Source: Bacillota bacterium (lineage in GTDB: Bacteria > Bacillota > Clostridia > Saccharofermentanales > Fastidiosipilaceae). Taken from it: a stretch of 64,000 nucleotides of DNA. The notes beneath the pieces are model-generated. The model saw only the letters and a program-made list of their open reading frames with translations. It made no database searches and had not been told where the DNA came from. Within the stretch, counting starts at the first letter, position 1. Each line of letters starts with the position of its first letter. The stretch lies in NCBI GenBank assembly GCA_023388435.1, contig JAEWGG010000016.1, forward strand, positions 1-64,000, in the 5' to 3' direction. The position numbers and the translations under genes were made by a program. Of this stretch, positions 14,108 to 22,383 are shown piece by piece.

Positions 14108-16435
14108 ATGCGTTTTGAACAGCCAGAGGATAGGGGATCGAGAAGGAGGGGGAAGCTGCGCGGACCCGTGCTGGGTTCCGCGGCCCGCAACGCGGTCCGT
14201 GAGGAGCGCCGGCGCTACCGCATGCGTTTTGACCCCTATCCGAAGAGCCTCAACACCACGCGCGGCAGCGTCATGGTGCTGGGCTTTGTCATGTTTCTCT
14301 TTTCGCTGGTCCTCATTCTGAGCCTCTTCCGTATCCAGATTGAGGCCCATGCGGACTACAGCAGTAAGGCCGCCGCCCTGCACTATCGGCGGACGGTGAT
14401 TCAGCCTGAGCGCGGACAGATTCTCGACCGTAACGGTCTGCCCCTGGCGATTACGACCTACGATTACACCATTGGCATGACGCCCCATTCCGTGGCCTCC
14501 TATGCCAACAAGGAGAAGCAGCAGACCCGTGCACAGATTGCGGCGAAGGTCAGTGAGATTCTTGGCCTGAAACGCGCAGATTTTGAGAAGGATCTGGCCG
14601 ATGAGGACAGTGTTTACACCCAGATTAAAAAGCATGTCCAGCGTCCGGAAGTGGAGAAGCTTAAGGCCTATCTTAACGAGCACACGATCTACGGCTTTCG
14701 CATTGACAGCGCCATGCAGCGCAGCTACCCAGAAAAGGAGACGGGGGCCAATGTGGTCGGTTTCGCCTCTTCGGGTGGTGGGGTCATCGGTGTCGAGGCC
14801 CGTTATGACAAGGAGCTGGCGGGCCAGCCAGGCTATGCTTTCAGGCAGGAAGACAACGCAGCAGGCCTTCAGCTGCCGTTTACGGAGGGCACCATTCAGG
14901 AGGCCCGCCCTGGCTACAATGTCCAGCTGAGTATTGATACGGACTTCCAGGCCTACTGTGAAGAACTCATCGACTACTATGTCCAGGCCCTCCCAGCTAA
15001 AGAGGGAGGAGAGATTATCGCCATGGACAGCCGTACGGGGGGGATCCTGGCCATGGCCAGCTCCCACCGCTTCGATCTGAATGAACCCTACGCCCAGCCC
15101 AGGGGCGGGACGGAGAAGGACTGGGACCCCTTCAACAAGCAGAACCAGATGGAAAAGGTCTATAAGAACTGGCGTAACGAGGCCATCAGCCGCCTCTATG
15201 AGCCTGGTTCGACCATCAAGGCGCTGACGGTAGCCATGGCCTTGGAAGAGAAGGTGGCGGGCGAGAACGAACTTTTCAGCGATGTTCCTGTTGAGGTCCC
15301 AGGCTTTACGGACTACGCGATCCGCTGCTGGGCCTATCCGGGCAATCACGGGAGCGAGACGATGTACCAGGCCCTGGCTAATTCCTGCAATCCGGTCATG
15401 GTGCGCCTTTCTTTTAAGCTGGGTATCGAACGTTTTTACAACTACGTCCGCGCCTTCGGCCTGAGGTCGGAGACCGGGGTGGACCTGCCGGGGGAGGCCG
15501 TGCCGATGATCCACCGTGAGCAGGATGCCCAGCTCATTGATATGGCCGCCTTTTCCTTCGGGGAATCCAATGCGGTTACCCCCCTCCATTTGGTGAATAG
15601 CTACGCTGTCTTTGCGAACAAGGGTAAAATTCTGACCCCACATGTCGTGGAGCGCCTTGTGGATGCTGCGGGCAACACCGTGCGCGAGGTCGGGCGTCAG
15701 GAGGGGCGGCAGGTCATTTCTGCCGAGACGGCCCAGAAGATGCTGGAATATCTGCGGGGACCAGTCTACGACGGCCCCCACGGCCTGATCACCGCCCCGG
15801 GTTACGGGATGCTCGGGAAGACCTCCACCTCGAACTACATGGACAATCAGGGGGTCGAGCATGCGGTACTTTCTTTCTGCTCCATCGCCCCCTCCTGGGA
15901 TCCCCATGTGGTCTGTCTGGTGATCCTCCACGACACCCCCAGCTGGATGATCAGCGCCGACGTACAGTATATCTGCTCCCAGGTTACCGAGCGGGCCCTG
16001 CAGGTCCTGGGCGTCAAGCGCGATTACTCGGAAGAGAGCATCAGCGAGGCCACCAGTCTCATCTGGACCCGTGACCTGGCGGAGAAGCCGGCCAGTGATG
16101 CGGCCAGGGTCTATTTTGATCTGGTCTATCAAGTGGTCCGTGAGCCGGGGATGAAGGATACGGATGCGATCAAGTTCCAGTATCCGCCTGCTGGCGTGGC
16201 GGTGACCCACGGGGGCTTTGTCTACATCGGAAACAAGGAACAGATTACGGAGATGGTGCGCGTCCCGCAGCTGATCGGCATGGATTACGACCAGGCCCGG
16301 AGCACCTGCCGCCGTCTTGGTCTGAATCTCCGGATTCAGGGGGACGTCTCGAAGCGGGTTAAGGCCCAGAGTGTGGAAGCCGGCCAGGAGCTGCTCAAGT
16401 ACTCGGTGCTTGGTCTGGATTTCGGGGAGGAATAA
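14108..16435 (+). CDS. Division-type class B penicillin-binding protein with PASTA domain
   Basis: A 775-residue transpeptidase of the FtsI/SpoVD type that cross-links septal peptidoglycan. A 50-residue cytoplasmic tail precedes one transmembrane helix (residues about 53-75); the dimerisation domain has RGQILDRNGLPLA; the transpeptidase domain carries the active-site EPGSTIK (Ser368, Lys371) and SCN (426-428). The third motif is KTS (571-573) instead of the near-universal KTG. A single PASTA domain (about 720-775, VPQLIGMDYDQAR) ends the protein. It lies between ftsL and murF, but murE, which usually follows, is absent. The short leader 14022-14107 shows only a weak GAGG ribosome binding site. 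Confidence 0.93.
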   Translation: MRFEQPEDRGSRRRGKLRGPVLGSAARNAVREERRRYRMRFDPYPKSLNTTRGSVMVLGFVMFLFSLVLILSLFRIQIEAHADYSSKAAALHYRRTVIQPERGQILDRNGLPLAITTYDYTIGMTPHSVASYANKEKQQTRAQIAAKVSEILGLKRADFEKDLADEDSVYTQIKKHVQRPEVEKLKAYLNEHTIYGFRIDSAMQRSYPEKETGANVVGFASSGGGVIGVEARYDKELAGQPGYAFRQEDNAAGLQLPFTEGTIQEARPGYNVQLSIDTDFQAYCEELIDYYVQALPAKEGGEIIAMDSRTGGILAMASSHRFDLNEPYAQPRGGTEKDWDPFNKQNQMEKVYKNWRNEAISRLYEPGSTIKALTVAMALEEKVAGENELFSDVPVEVPGFTDYAIRCWAYPGNHGSETMYQALANSCNPVMVRLSFKLGIERFYNYVRAFGLRSETGVDLPGEAVPMIHREQDAQLIDMAAFSFGESNAVTPLHLVNSYAVFANKGKILTPHVVERLVDAAGNTVREVGRQEGRQVISAETAQKMLEYLRGPVYDGPHGLITAPGYGMLGKTSTSNYMDNQGVEHAVLSFCSIAPSWDPHVVCLVILHDTPSWMISADVQYICSQVTERALQVLGVKRDYSEESISEATSLIWTRDLAEKPASDAARVYFDLVYQVVREPGMKDTDAIKFQYPPAGVAVTHGGFVYIGNKEQITEMVRVPQLIGMDYDQARSTCRRLGLNLRIQGDVSKRVKAQSVEAGQELLKYSVLGLDFGEE

Positions 16436-16437
16436 GC

Positions 16438-18162
16438 GTGGATTTTTCCTTGGCAGAACTTGCCGCCCTGACGGGGGGGCGCATTCTCGGTCGGGCGGAC
16501 AGCAGTGTCCGGGCCAGCCGTGTGGCGACGGACAGCCGGGGTCTGCGGCCTGGCGAAGCTTTCTTAGCCATCCGCGGCGAACGTTTCGATGGACATGACT
16601 TCGCCTGTCAGGCCCTGGAGTCGGGGGCGGTCTGCGTTCTGCTTGACGCCCCGGATCTGGCTCGGACCTGTGCCGAGCAGGGCCCGGTGATCCTGGTCCA
16701 GGATACGCTCCAGGCCCTCATCCGCCTGGCCGAGGCCAGCCGCCTGGCCAGTGCCTATCGGGTGGTGGCCGTCACGGGCAGCGTGGGCAAGACCAGCACC
16801 CGGGACATGATCTATGCGGGCTTTTGCGAGGCCCTGGGGACGGACTCTGTCCTGCGCACGGAGGCCAACCTCAATAATATTTTTGGTGTGGCCCAGACCC
16901 TGCTGAGCCTGGAACGTGGGTCTGGCCCGCGCTACCTCATCCTCGAATTAGGCATCGACAGACCAGGGGAAATGGACTGCCTGGCCTCCATGGCCCGCCC
17001 GGACGTCGCGGTGCTGACGCTGATTGGGGCCTCACACCTGGCCCAGTTTGGCACGCGTGCGCGGCTTCTGGAAGAAAAGTGCCGCCTCCTTGCCTATCTG
17101 CGTTCCGGAGGGCTGATTCTCTATCCCTGTGGAGACCAGGACCTGGCTGCCGAAGTCCAGTCTTTTGTGGATCGGCGCCCCGAGCTGGAACTCAGTGCCC
17201 TGGCCCTGGGCCTGTTGGAAACTGGGGAGGGGAGTCCCGACCGCGTTGCAGGCGAGCAGCTCCTGGCTACCCATGCAGGGATGAATGCCCGTCAGACCTG
17301 GGCCCAGCTCAGGTTGATAGAAGGCACGGGGTCCAGGCGCCCAGCCTCAGACCCGGCTGGGAAGCAGACAGCCTGCGGCAGGCATGCTGAAAGCCCTGCC
17401 ATGCGGGCGCCCTGGCGGGCCTGCAAACCTGGATCGGGCGGTCTGCTGTCTCCGGATGAGCAGCGGGCCTGGCGGAGGACTCTGGACGGCCAGAGTCTTC
17501 AACTTGAACGCTCGGGCGCCCACTTCCTCTGGGCCGCCCTCTACGCCCTGGGTGCGGCCAGCGCCTGGGGGCTGGAAGCCCAGGCCTTTTTCCAGGGCCT
17601 TGGCAAGTACCAGGAAACGGGCCGCCGCCAGCACCGTGTGGACGGGGACCAGCTCTCCCTCATTGACGACAGCTATAACGCCAGTGAGGAGTCCATGCTG
17701 GCCGCCCAGGCCTACCTCCTGCGCGTCGCTCGGGAGGAGCGGTACCGGGCGGTGGCCGCCCTCGCTTCGATACGTGAACTGGGGCCGAGTTCAGCGGAGC
17801 TGCATGCGCGCTTGGGCCGGCAGCTGGGCCGAGACCCAGCGGAGCTCTACCTGCTCTGTGGCGAGGACTATCCAGCCCTGCTTCGGGGCCTGTGCAGTGC
17901 CCTGACGGAACAGGGCCGCAGCTGGAGCTGCCAGCGCGCTGAGGGCCCGGGACAGGCCCCTGTGGATGAGTTTGTGGGGGACCCCGACAGGCCCGCAGTG
18001 CGCATTTACTGCCGGGCTGAGCGGGAGGCCCTGGAGACACTCTTGCCTGAGCTGCTCCAGCCCGGAGACCTGCTCCTTGTCAAGGGTTCCAATTACTATC
18101 GTATGGACAAGCTGGGCCAGCGGGCCTGGCACTTACTCAATGGGGAGGACCAGCACCTGTGA
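16438..18162 (+). CDS. murF: UDP-MurNAc-tripeptide-D-Ala-D-Ala ligase MurF
   Basis: A 574-residue Mur ligase that adds D-Ala-D-Ala to UDP-MurNAc-tripeptide in the cytoplasm. The N-terminal domain has VATDSRGLRPGEAFLAIRGER; the ATP-binding loop AVTGSVGKTSTRD covers residues 111-123; the central domain has LRTEANLNNIFG and LELGIDRPGEMDCLA; the C-terminal domain has LIDDSYNASEESML. Residues about 265-350 form a poorly conserved, Arg/Ala/Gly-rich insert that makes it longer than the usual 450 residues. It starts at GTG 16438, two bases after the PBP stop, and overlaps mraY by four bases. Confidence 0.95.
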   Translation: MDFSLAELAALTGGRILGRADSSVRASRVATDSRGLRPGEAFLAIRGERFDGHDFACQALESGAVCVLLDAPDLARTCAEQGPVILVQDTLQALIRLAEASRLASAYRVVAVTGSVGKTSTRDMIYAGFCEALGTDSVLRTEANLNNIFGVAQTLLSLERGSGPRYLILELGIDRPGEMDCLASMARPDVAVLTLIGASHLAQFGTRARLLEEKCRLLAYLRSGGLILYPCGDQDLAAEVQSFVDRRPELELSALALGLLETGEGSPDRVAGEQLLATHAGMNARQTWAQLRLIEGTGSRRPASDPAGKQTACGRHAESPAMRAPWRACKPGSGGLLSPDEQRAWRRTLDGQSLQLERSGAHFLWAALYALGAASAWGLEAQAFFQGLGKYQETGRRQHRVDGDQLSLIDDSYNASEESMLAAQAYLLRVAREERYRAVAALASIRELGPSSAELHARLGRQLGRDPAELYLLCGEDYPALLRGLCSALTEQGRSWSCQRAEGPGQAPVDEFVGDPDRPAVRIYCRAEREALETLLPELLQPGDLLLVKGSNYYRMDKLGQRAWHLLNGEDQHL

Positions 18163-19157
18163 ACATCATCAGCATTTCCCGCATAGGCCTGCTCTTTGGC
18201 TTCTTCGCCAGCGGCATCCTCGGCTTTTTCCTCCTGCCCCTGCTGCGCCGTCTCAAGATGGGACAAACGGTCCGGGAGCTTGGTCCCAAGGCCCACTATA
18301 AGAAGAGCGGCACCCCCACAATGGGCGGGCTCTTCTTCTGTATTCCCTGCTATATGTTCAGCCTGTTTTGCCTGGTCCGCGACTACCGCCCCGAGGCCCT
18401 GGGCCTCCTTCTGTTGAGCCTGGGCATGGGCCTGATTGGTTTTCTCGATGACTATGTGAAAGTAAAAGTCAGCAAGGAGGGTCTGACGGTCCGTCAGAAG
18501 ACCTTAGCCATGCTGGGCCTGCTGCTGATTTTTGCTATCTACTACTGCTACCTGCGCCCCGTCCCCCCTCAGATTGTCTGGCCGGGAGGCGCCAGCTGGG
18601 TTCTCGATGGCTTCTGGCGTGCCCCCTACGCCATCTTCATCGTGATTTTTCTCTACTACACCATCAATGCGGTGAACCTGACGGACGGAGAGGACGGTCT
18701 GCTCTCGGCGGTCAGCCTGCCCGCCCTGCTGTCCATGCTTGTCATCGCCATCGAGTTTGAGGCCCGGCACAGCAGCGGCCTCTACGTCCTGCCCCTCGTG
18801 CTGATCGGCGGCCTGCTGAGCTTTCTCCTGCTCTTCAATCGCTACCCCGCCCGCGTCTTTATGGGCGACTTCGGTTCGCTGAGCATCGGAGCAGTCTACG
18901 CCGGCCTCTGTATTTATCTGAACATGCCCTGGCTCCTGCTCCTGAGCGGCTTCATCTATCTGGTCGAAGCCCTCTCCGTGGTCATCCAGGTCTGCTACTT
19001 CAAGGCTACGGGGGGGAAGCGTATTTTTCGCATGTCGCCCATCCACCACCACTTCGAACTCGGGGGCTGGTCGGAAAATAAGATAGATCTGGTCTTCAGT
19101 GCTCTGACCCTCGTCCTGTCCATAGTCGCTGTGATACTGGCCAGGAGCGCTATCTAG
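18159..19157 (+). CDS. mraY: Phospho-MurNAc-pentapeptide transferase MraY
   Basis: A 332-residue polytopic membrane enzyme that makes lipid I. Motifs: GPKAHYKKSGTPTMGG (residues 42-57), LDDYVKV with Asp96/Asp97, NAVNLTDGEDGLL with Asp176/Asp179 (the family usually has TDGLDG, so Glu178 is unusual), FMGDFGSLSIG with Asp237, and SPIHHHFE (295-297). Around ten hydrophobic segments are visible. GTG 18159 overlaps the murF stop (GTGA). The family has murD next, but here a 117-base gap with a small hairpin precedes ftsW. Confidence 0.95.
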   Translation: MNIISISRIGLLFGFFASGILGFFLLPLLRRLKMGQTVRELGPKAHYKKSGTPTMGGLFFCIPCYMFSLFCLVRDYRPEALGLLLLSLGMGLIGFLDDYVKVKVSKEGLTVRQKTLAMLGLLLIFAIYYCYLRPVPPQIVWPGGASWVLDGFWRAPYAIFIVIFLYYTINAVNLTDGEDGLLSAVSLPALLSMLVIAIEFEARHSSGLYVLPLVLIGGLLSFLLLFNRYPARVFMGDFGSLSIGAVYAGLCIYLNMPWLLLLSGFIYLVEALSVVIQVCYFKATGGKRIFRMSPIHHHFELGGWSENKIDLVFSALTLVLSIVAVILARSAI

Positions 19158-19274
19158 GAGCGGAGCAGCTCCGTTGGGGGGGACATTCCCTCCAGGAATG
19201 CTCGGAGCGCTGCATGCACATCCCCGCCGTAGGCTACAGGCCCCTGCGGCTGGCTGCACATAAGGAGGTCCACC

Positions 19275-21152
19275 TTGCCCTACAAGGACTCGTCATATCG
19301 GGACTCGGAGGCCCAGCCTCGGTCCTCGGCCCAAATCTATAAGGATAGCCCCGCCTATCAGGAGAGCCAGCGCCCACACTCGGTCAAGGACCGGGAGCAG
19401 ATGCGGGCGGAGATCCGCGCGCGGGAGAAGGAGCGCCGCTATTTGCAGAAATTGCAAAAGCAGGAGCAGCGCCAGCGCCGCAAAGAGGAGAGGGAGTTGT
19501 ACCGCAGTCAGAATAAGGCCGCCTTACCCCTCTTTAGCCGCCGCAAAAAAAAGCAGGCTGAGGGGGCTCAGACCAGCAGCCGGGAGCGCCGCCGGCAGGT
19601 GGAGCAGACCAGCCGCCAGGCCCGTCGCCGTCTCCAGGAACAGGCCCAGCAAAAGCCGGTGACCGCCAAGAGTCTGGCCCAGGACCTCTCCCGCCAGGCG
19701 GCCCTTGAGGTCGGCCTGAATCCTGAAAACAGGACTTCTGGCAGGCGGCGGAGCCCCAGCCTGGGCGGCCTCCACGAAGGGGTCTTTATCCCGCCCAAGC
19801 ACGCCAATATGGGTATCCTGGTCATCACCCTGGTCCTCCTTGCCTTTGGTCTGGTTATGCTCTTTTCGGCCAGTATGACGGGGGCCCTCTATGACCAGGA
19901 CTCCTCCATCTATTACATTTCCCGTCAGGTCGTATTTACCCTCCTCGGACTGGTCCTCCTCTTCGTCATCTGCCGCATCAATCCGAAGCACTGGAACCAG
20001 CCTAAGCTGGCGATGATCCTATATGTTGTGACCACGATACTCCTCGTTCTCGTCCTGATTCCCGGCATCGGTATCAGCGTCAATGGCCAGCGTCGCTGGC
20101 TGCCTACCGTCGTCGTCCCAAGACTCTCCTTCCAGCCTTCGGAGATTGCCAAACTGGCCACAGTATATTGTGGGGCCGTGTATTTTTCGAATCTTCGCAG
20201 CCGCCGTGCCCGCGGAGATTTCAGCGCCTCGGGCCCCCGTGCCCAGCAGTGGCTGGACTTCGCCCTGGACTTCCTCGTACCAGGCCTCCCAGTCCTGTTC
20301 TGGTGTCTGCTGATCTCCCTGCAGAGCCACATGTCCTCGGTGCTTATCATTTTGCTGAGCCTCTTCGTGGTCTTCCTCGCCTCAGGTATCCGTCCGCGCT
20401 CCTGGGCCATGGCCCTCTCTGTCCTCCTGGCCATATCCATCGGCCTGGGGCTGATCTTCACGACCTTCCAGCCGCAGATCGAAAAGTACATGGCCAGCAA
20501 CCCCCGTCTGGCCCACCTGCTCGTACGCCTGGATGTCTTCAGCAACCAGGTTGACGAGGATTCCAATGAGGCCTACCAGAGCAGCCAGGCCCTCATTGGT
20601 ATTGGCTCCGGCGGTCTGACAGGAGTTGGCCTGGGTCTGGGACGGCAAAAATTTCGTTGGCTTCCGGAAATTCACAATGACTACGTCTTTTCTAACGTCT
20701 GCGAGGAACTGGGCTTTATCGGCGGTTCGGCGGTGATTGTGCTCTTTTTGATTTTTTTCATACTGGGCATCTACAATTCTCTGCACATGCAGTCGATTTA
20801 CATGCAGGTGCTGGCCTGTGGTTACGCCTCGCTGATCGCCATCCAGGCCTTCCTGAGTATTGCGGTGAACCTGATGGTCATCCCACCCACGGGCATCAGC
20901 CTGCCGCTGTTCAGCTATGGCGGAACGTCGAACATCTTCTTCCTGATCGGCATAGGCCTCCTCCTCGCCACCTCGAAGTACGGGCGTAAGGACGAATTCG
21001 CCCAGCTGCTCCTGGCAGGGCTCGACGGTGCGGAGGACCCTGCGGAGGGGCGGGCTGAGCTCAGCCACGACCAGGAGACCAGGGAGGATGAGGTCAGCGT
21101 CACTTCCCGCCAGGATGGGGAGGGCGCGCATGGGGGAGGAACGCGACTATGA
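19275..21152 (+). CDS. ftsW: Lipid II polymerase/septal glycosyltransferase FtsW
   Basis: A 625-residue SEDS protein. TTG 19275 is the start, since AAGGAGGT (19263-19269) is 5 bases upstream. Residues 1-175 form an unusually long charged cytoplasmic tail rich in Arg, Glu, Gln and Lys; the ten-helix SEDS core begins near MGILVITLVLLAFGLVMLFS. Family motifs include NGQRRWLP, FQPSEIAKL, the extracellular loop IGIGSGGLTGVGLGLGRQKF and FSYGGTSNIFFLIGIGLLL. A 40-residue acidic tail follows. FtsW polymerises glycan with the class B PBP upstream. Its stop overlaps the murG start by four bases. Confidence 0.94.
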   Translation: MPYKDSSYRDSEAQPRSSAQIYKDSPAYQESQRPHSVKDREQMRAEIRAREKERRYLQKLQKQEQRQRRKEERELYRSQNKAALPLFSRRKKKQAEGAQTSSRERRRQVEQTSRQARRRLQEQAQQKPVTAKSLAQDLSRQAALEVGLNPENRTSGRRRSPSLGGLHEGVFIPPKHANMGILVITLVLLAFGLVMLFSASMTGALYDQDSSIYYISRQVVFTLLGLVLLFVICRINPKHWNQPKLAMILYVVTTILLVLVLIPGIGISVNGQRRWLPTVVVPRLSFQPSEIAKLATVYCGAVYFSNLRSRRARGDFSASGPRAQQWLDFALDFLVPGLPVLFWCLLISLQSHMSSVLIILLSLFVVFLASGIRPRSWAMALSVLLAISIGLGLIFTTFQPQIEKYMASNPRLAHLLVRLDVFSNQVDEDSNEAYQSSQALIGIGSGGLTGVGLGLGRQKFRWLPEIHNDYVFSNVCEELGFIGGSAVIVLFLIFFILGIYNSLHMQSIYMQVLACGYASLIAIQAFLSIAVNLMVIPPTGISLPLFSYGGTSNIFFLIGIGLLLATSKYGRKDEFAQLLLAGLDGAEDPAEGRAELSHDQETREDEVSVTSRQDGEGAHGGGTRL

Positions 21153-22327
21153 GTAAAGAGACAAAAGTCACGGGACAGCTGGAACGGCCGCTCATCGCCC
21201 TGGCAGGCGGCGGCACCTCGGGGCATATCAACCCCCTGCTCGCCATCTACGAGGAGCTGCATCGGCGCCGCCCCGATCTGGACTTCGTCTACTTCGGCAC
21301 GGACTGGGGCCTGGAGGCCCGCCTTGTGCCCCGGGCTGGCATAGCCTTTGAGGTTGTGCCCGGATATCCCTTTCTTGCCAATCCCCGCGAGTTTCTCAAG
21401 GCCCTGCACTGCTTTAGCGCGGCCCGGCGGCGCTGCGCCCGCTACTTTCGCCAGCGCAGGCCGCTGCTCTGTATCGCCAGTGGAGGCTATGTCAGCGCCC
21501 CGATGCTCACCGTGGCCCAGCGCCTGGGTATTCCCCGCGTGATTCACGAGCAGAATGTGGCCCCCGGTAAAAATAACCGCCTGATGTCCCAGGGTGCGGA
21601 CCTCGTCTGCGTGAGTTTCGAGGAGACCCTGACGCGCTTTCCCAAGGCCCGGCGGGTCGTCAAGACGGGCAATCCGGTGCAGGATGTGTTTTTTCGTACG
21701 GAGCGTGAGGCCTCCCGCCGGGCACTGGGGCTGGAAGAGGACTGCTTCTTCGTCCTCGCCACGGGGGGGTCTCTGGGGGCCCGCAGCATCAACCAGGCCA
21801 TTCTGGACTGGGCGGCGCTGCGCAAGACGGAGCGGGAGGGGCGGTCCCAGCTCTGCCTTCCAGATGGGCGGGAGCTGCGCCTTGTTCTGGCGGCGGGGGA
21901 CCTGCTGGAAGAGAGTCTGGAACGCCGTAGCAGCCTGGGCCTTGAAGGCGTGGCGGGCCTGTCAATTGAGGGTTATCTCTACGATATGGTAAAGTATATG
22001 TCCGCGGCGGACCTGATTGTGAGCCGGGCGGGAGCAGGGGCTGGCACGGAGCTGGCGGCCCTGGGCAAGCCCTGCATACTGGTCCCCTATCCCCATGCAG
22101 CAGGCGACCACCAGCGCCACAATGCCATGGCCTTCGTCCATGCCGGAGCAGGACTCTGTGTCCTCGACCAGGACTGCCGGGCGGAGCTGCTGGAGCAGGA
22201 GATTACGGCCCTCGCCGCCGACCAGGAGCGCCTGGAAGCCATGGGACGGGCGGCCCGTAGTTTGGCTGAGCCAGACGCTGCCCAACGCATCGTCGACGAG
22301 GTGCTGCGCGTACTGGAGGCCCAGTAG
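21149..22327 (+). CDS. murG: UDP-GlcNAc--lipid I GlcNAc transferase MurG
   Basis: A 392-residue GT28 glycosyltransferase converting lipid I to lipid II on the inner membrane face. Signatures: LAGGGTSGHINPLLAIYEEL near residue 18, CIASGGYVSAPML, IPRVIHEQNVAPGKNNRL, TGNPVQ, LATGGSLGARSINQAIL, the donor-site MSAADLIVSRAGAGAGTELAALGKPCILVPYPHAAGDHQ (read in parts) and NAMAFVHAGAG. The ATG overlaps the ftsW stop. In many relatives murC follows; here the next gene is divIB. Confidence 0.96.
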   Translation: MSKETKVTGQLERPLIALAGGGTSGHINPLLAIYEELHRRRPDLDFVYFGTDWGLEARLVPRAGIAFEVVPGYPFLANPREFLKALHCFSAARRRCARYFRQRRPLLCIASGGYVSAPMLTVAQRLGIPRVIHEQNVAPGKNNRLMSQGADLVCVSFEETLTRFPKARRVVKTGNPVQDVFFRTEREASRRALGLEEDCFFVLATGGSLGARSINQAILDWAALRKTEREGRSQLCLPDGRELRLVLAAGDLLEESLERRSSLGLEGVAGLSIEGYLYDMVKYMSAADLIVSRAGAGAGTELAALGKPCILVPYPHAAGDHQRHNAMAFVHAGAGLCVLDQDCRAELLEQEITALAADQERLEAMGRAARSLAEPDAAQRIVDEVLRVLEAQ

Positions 22328-22383
22328 GGCCGAGGGCGGAACCCGTTTTCCGACAGAGCGCAAGCTGTCAAATAAGTAGAGGA

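Noticed and set aside
13988..16210. Open 740-codon frame on the minus strand opposite the PBP gene
   Set aside because: High GC with strong third-position bias leaves long open frames on the opposite strand. The plus-strand PBP has clear motifs; the opposite reading has no domain or ribosome binding site.
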